Part shown: positions 63,912-64,000 of the stretch, piece by piece | Layout of the letters: the number at the start of each line of letters is the position of its first letter | Position numbering within the stretch: position 1 is the stretch's first letter | Assembly: GCA_947577185.1 (NCBI GenBank) | Contig: CANPUE010000006.1 | Location: forward strand, 86,900-150,899 | DNA from: an uncultured Lachnospiraceae bacterium | Lineage (GTDB): Bacteria > Bacillota > Clostridia > Lachnospirales > Lachnospiraceae | Direction of reading: 5' to 3' | Length of the DNA stretch: 64,000 nucleotides | The notes under the pieces: model-generated | Database searches by the model: none | Told to the model about the DNA's origin: nothing | What the model saw: the letters and a program-made list of their open reading frames with translations, nothing else | Made by a program: the position numbers and the translations under genes

Positions 63912-64000
63912 TATAATATGTGCATAACAAACGAATTTTTACAGTATAAACATCGCATCCCGGATATTAATGAATTGTAACCGAAAACGTACAAATGTAA

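Overview
The window comes from a low-to-mid GC Firmicute, most probably a Clostridia species of the Lachnospiraceae type. The signs are AGGAGG-type ribosome binding sites before nearly every gene, TTGACA/TATAAT promoters, a NfnAB ferredoxin-dependent transhydrogenase, formate-THF ligase with FolD, Rex, BspA-like leucine-rich-repeat wall proteins, a class B sortase, and a small Cys/Gly-rich protein behind a sigma-K-like promoter. This assignment is inferred from gene content; no rRNA or tRNA gene is present. I see no phage, insertion sequence or CRISPR array.

Layout. 1-4.4 kb: a minus-strand sugar operon (L-fucose/L-arabinose-isomerase-like protein and a split transketolase, the second half cut by the window edge), divergent from a LacI-family regulator, with a perfect inverted repeat between them. 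4.4-7.7 kb: an LRR lipoprotein, two very small ORFs that look like gene remnants, and a HAD phosphatase. 7.9-13.6 kb: a hemerythrin-response regulator fusion, an orphan GHKL histidine kinase, RlmH, a zinc-ribbon membrane protein and a MATE exporter. 13.8-16.8 kb: two convergent membrane-protein genes that overlap at their 3' ends. 17-27 kb: NfnAB, a zinc-ribbon/TPR membrane protein, FolD, formate-THF ligase, FtsK and a ClpP-like TepA protease, all on the minus strand; this links one-carbon folate metabolism to NADPH supply. 27-40.3 kb: housekeeping genes (polytopic membrane protein, MetY, YebC, CBS-domain transporter, MazF, alanine racemase, NAD(P)HX repair enzyme, Rex, ABC-F ATPase, isocitrate dehydrogenase with its GntR regulator).

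40.3-53.5 kb is a cell-surface locus, all on the minus strand: a secreted 361-residue protein, a class B sortase with an unusually long cytoplasmic N-terminus, a heptad-repeat coiled-coil protein encoded by 42-bp tandem repeats, two tandem paralogous LRR wall proteins (1854 and 974 residues) ending in PxTGD-type sorting signals, and an intracellular-type subtilisin. The sortase probably anchors the two LRR proteins. The large LRR gene has a leader of about 300 nt carrying a perfect 20-bp palindrome.

53.9-55.1 kb holds three small plus-strand genes that may belong to sporulation. 55-62.6 kb carries LeuS, an EF-G paralogue with an altered G4 motif, and TyrA-AroA, whose genes overlap by 4 nt. 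The right end has a VanZ-like protein and a DinJ/YafQ-type toxin-antitoxin pair whose toxin frame is broken by a frameshift in an A-run. The candidates most worth following are the sortase/LRR locus and its leader, the broken YafQ toxin, the MazF gene without a neighbouring antitoxin, and the putative sporulation trio.
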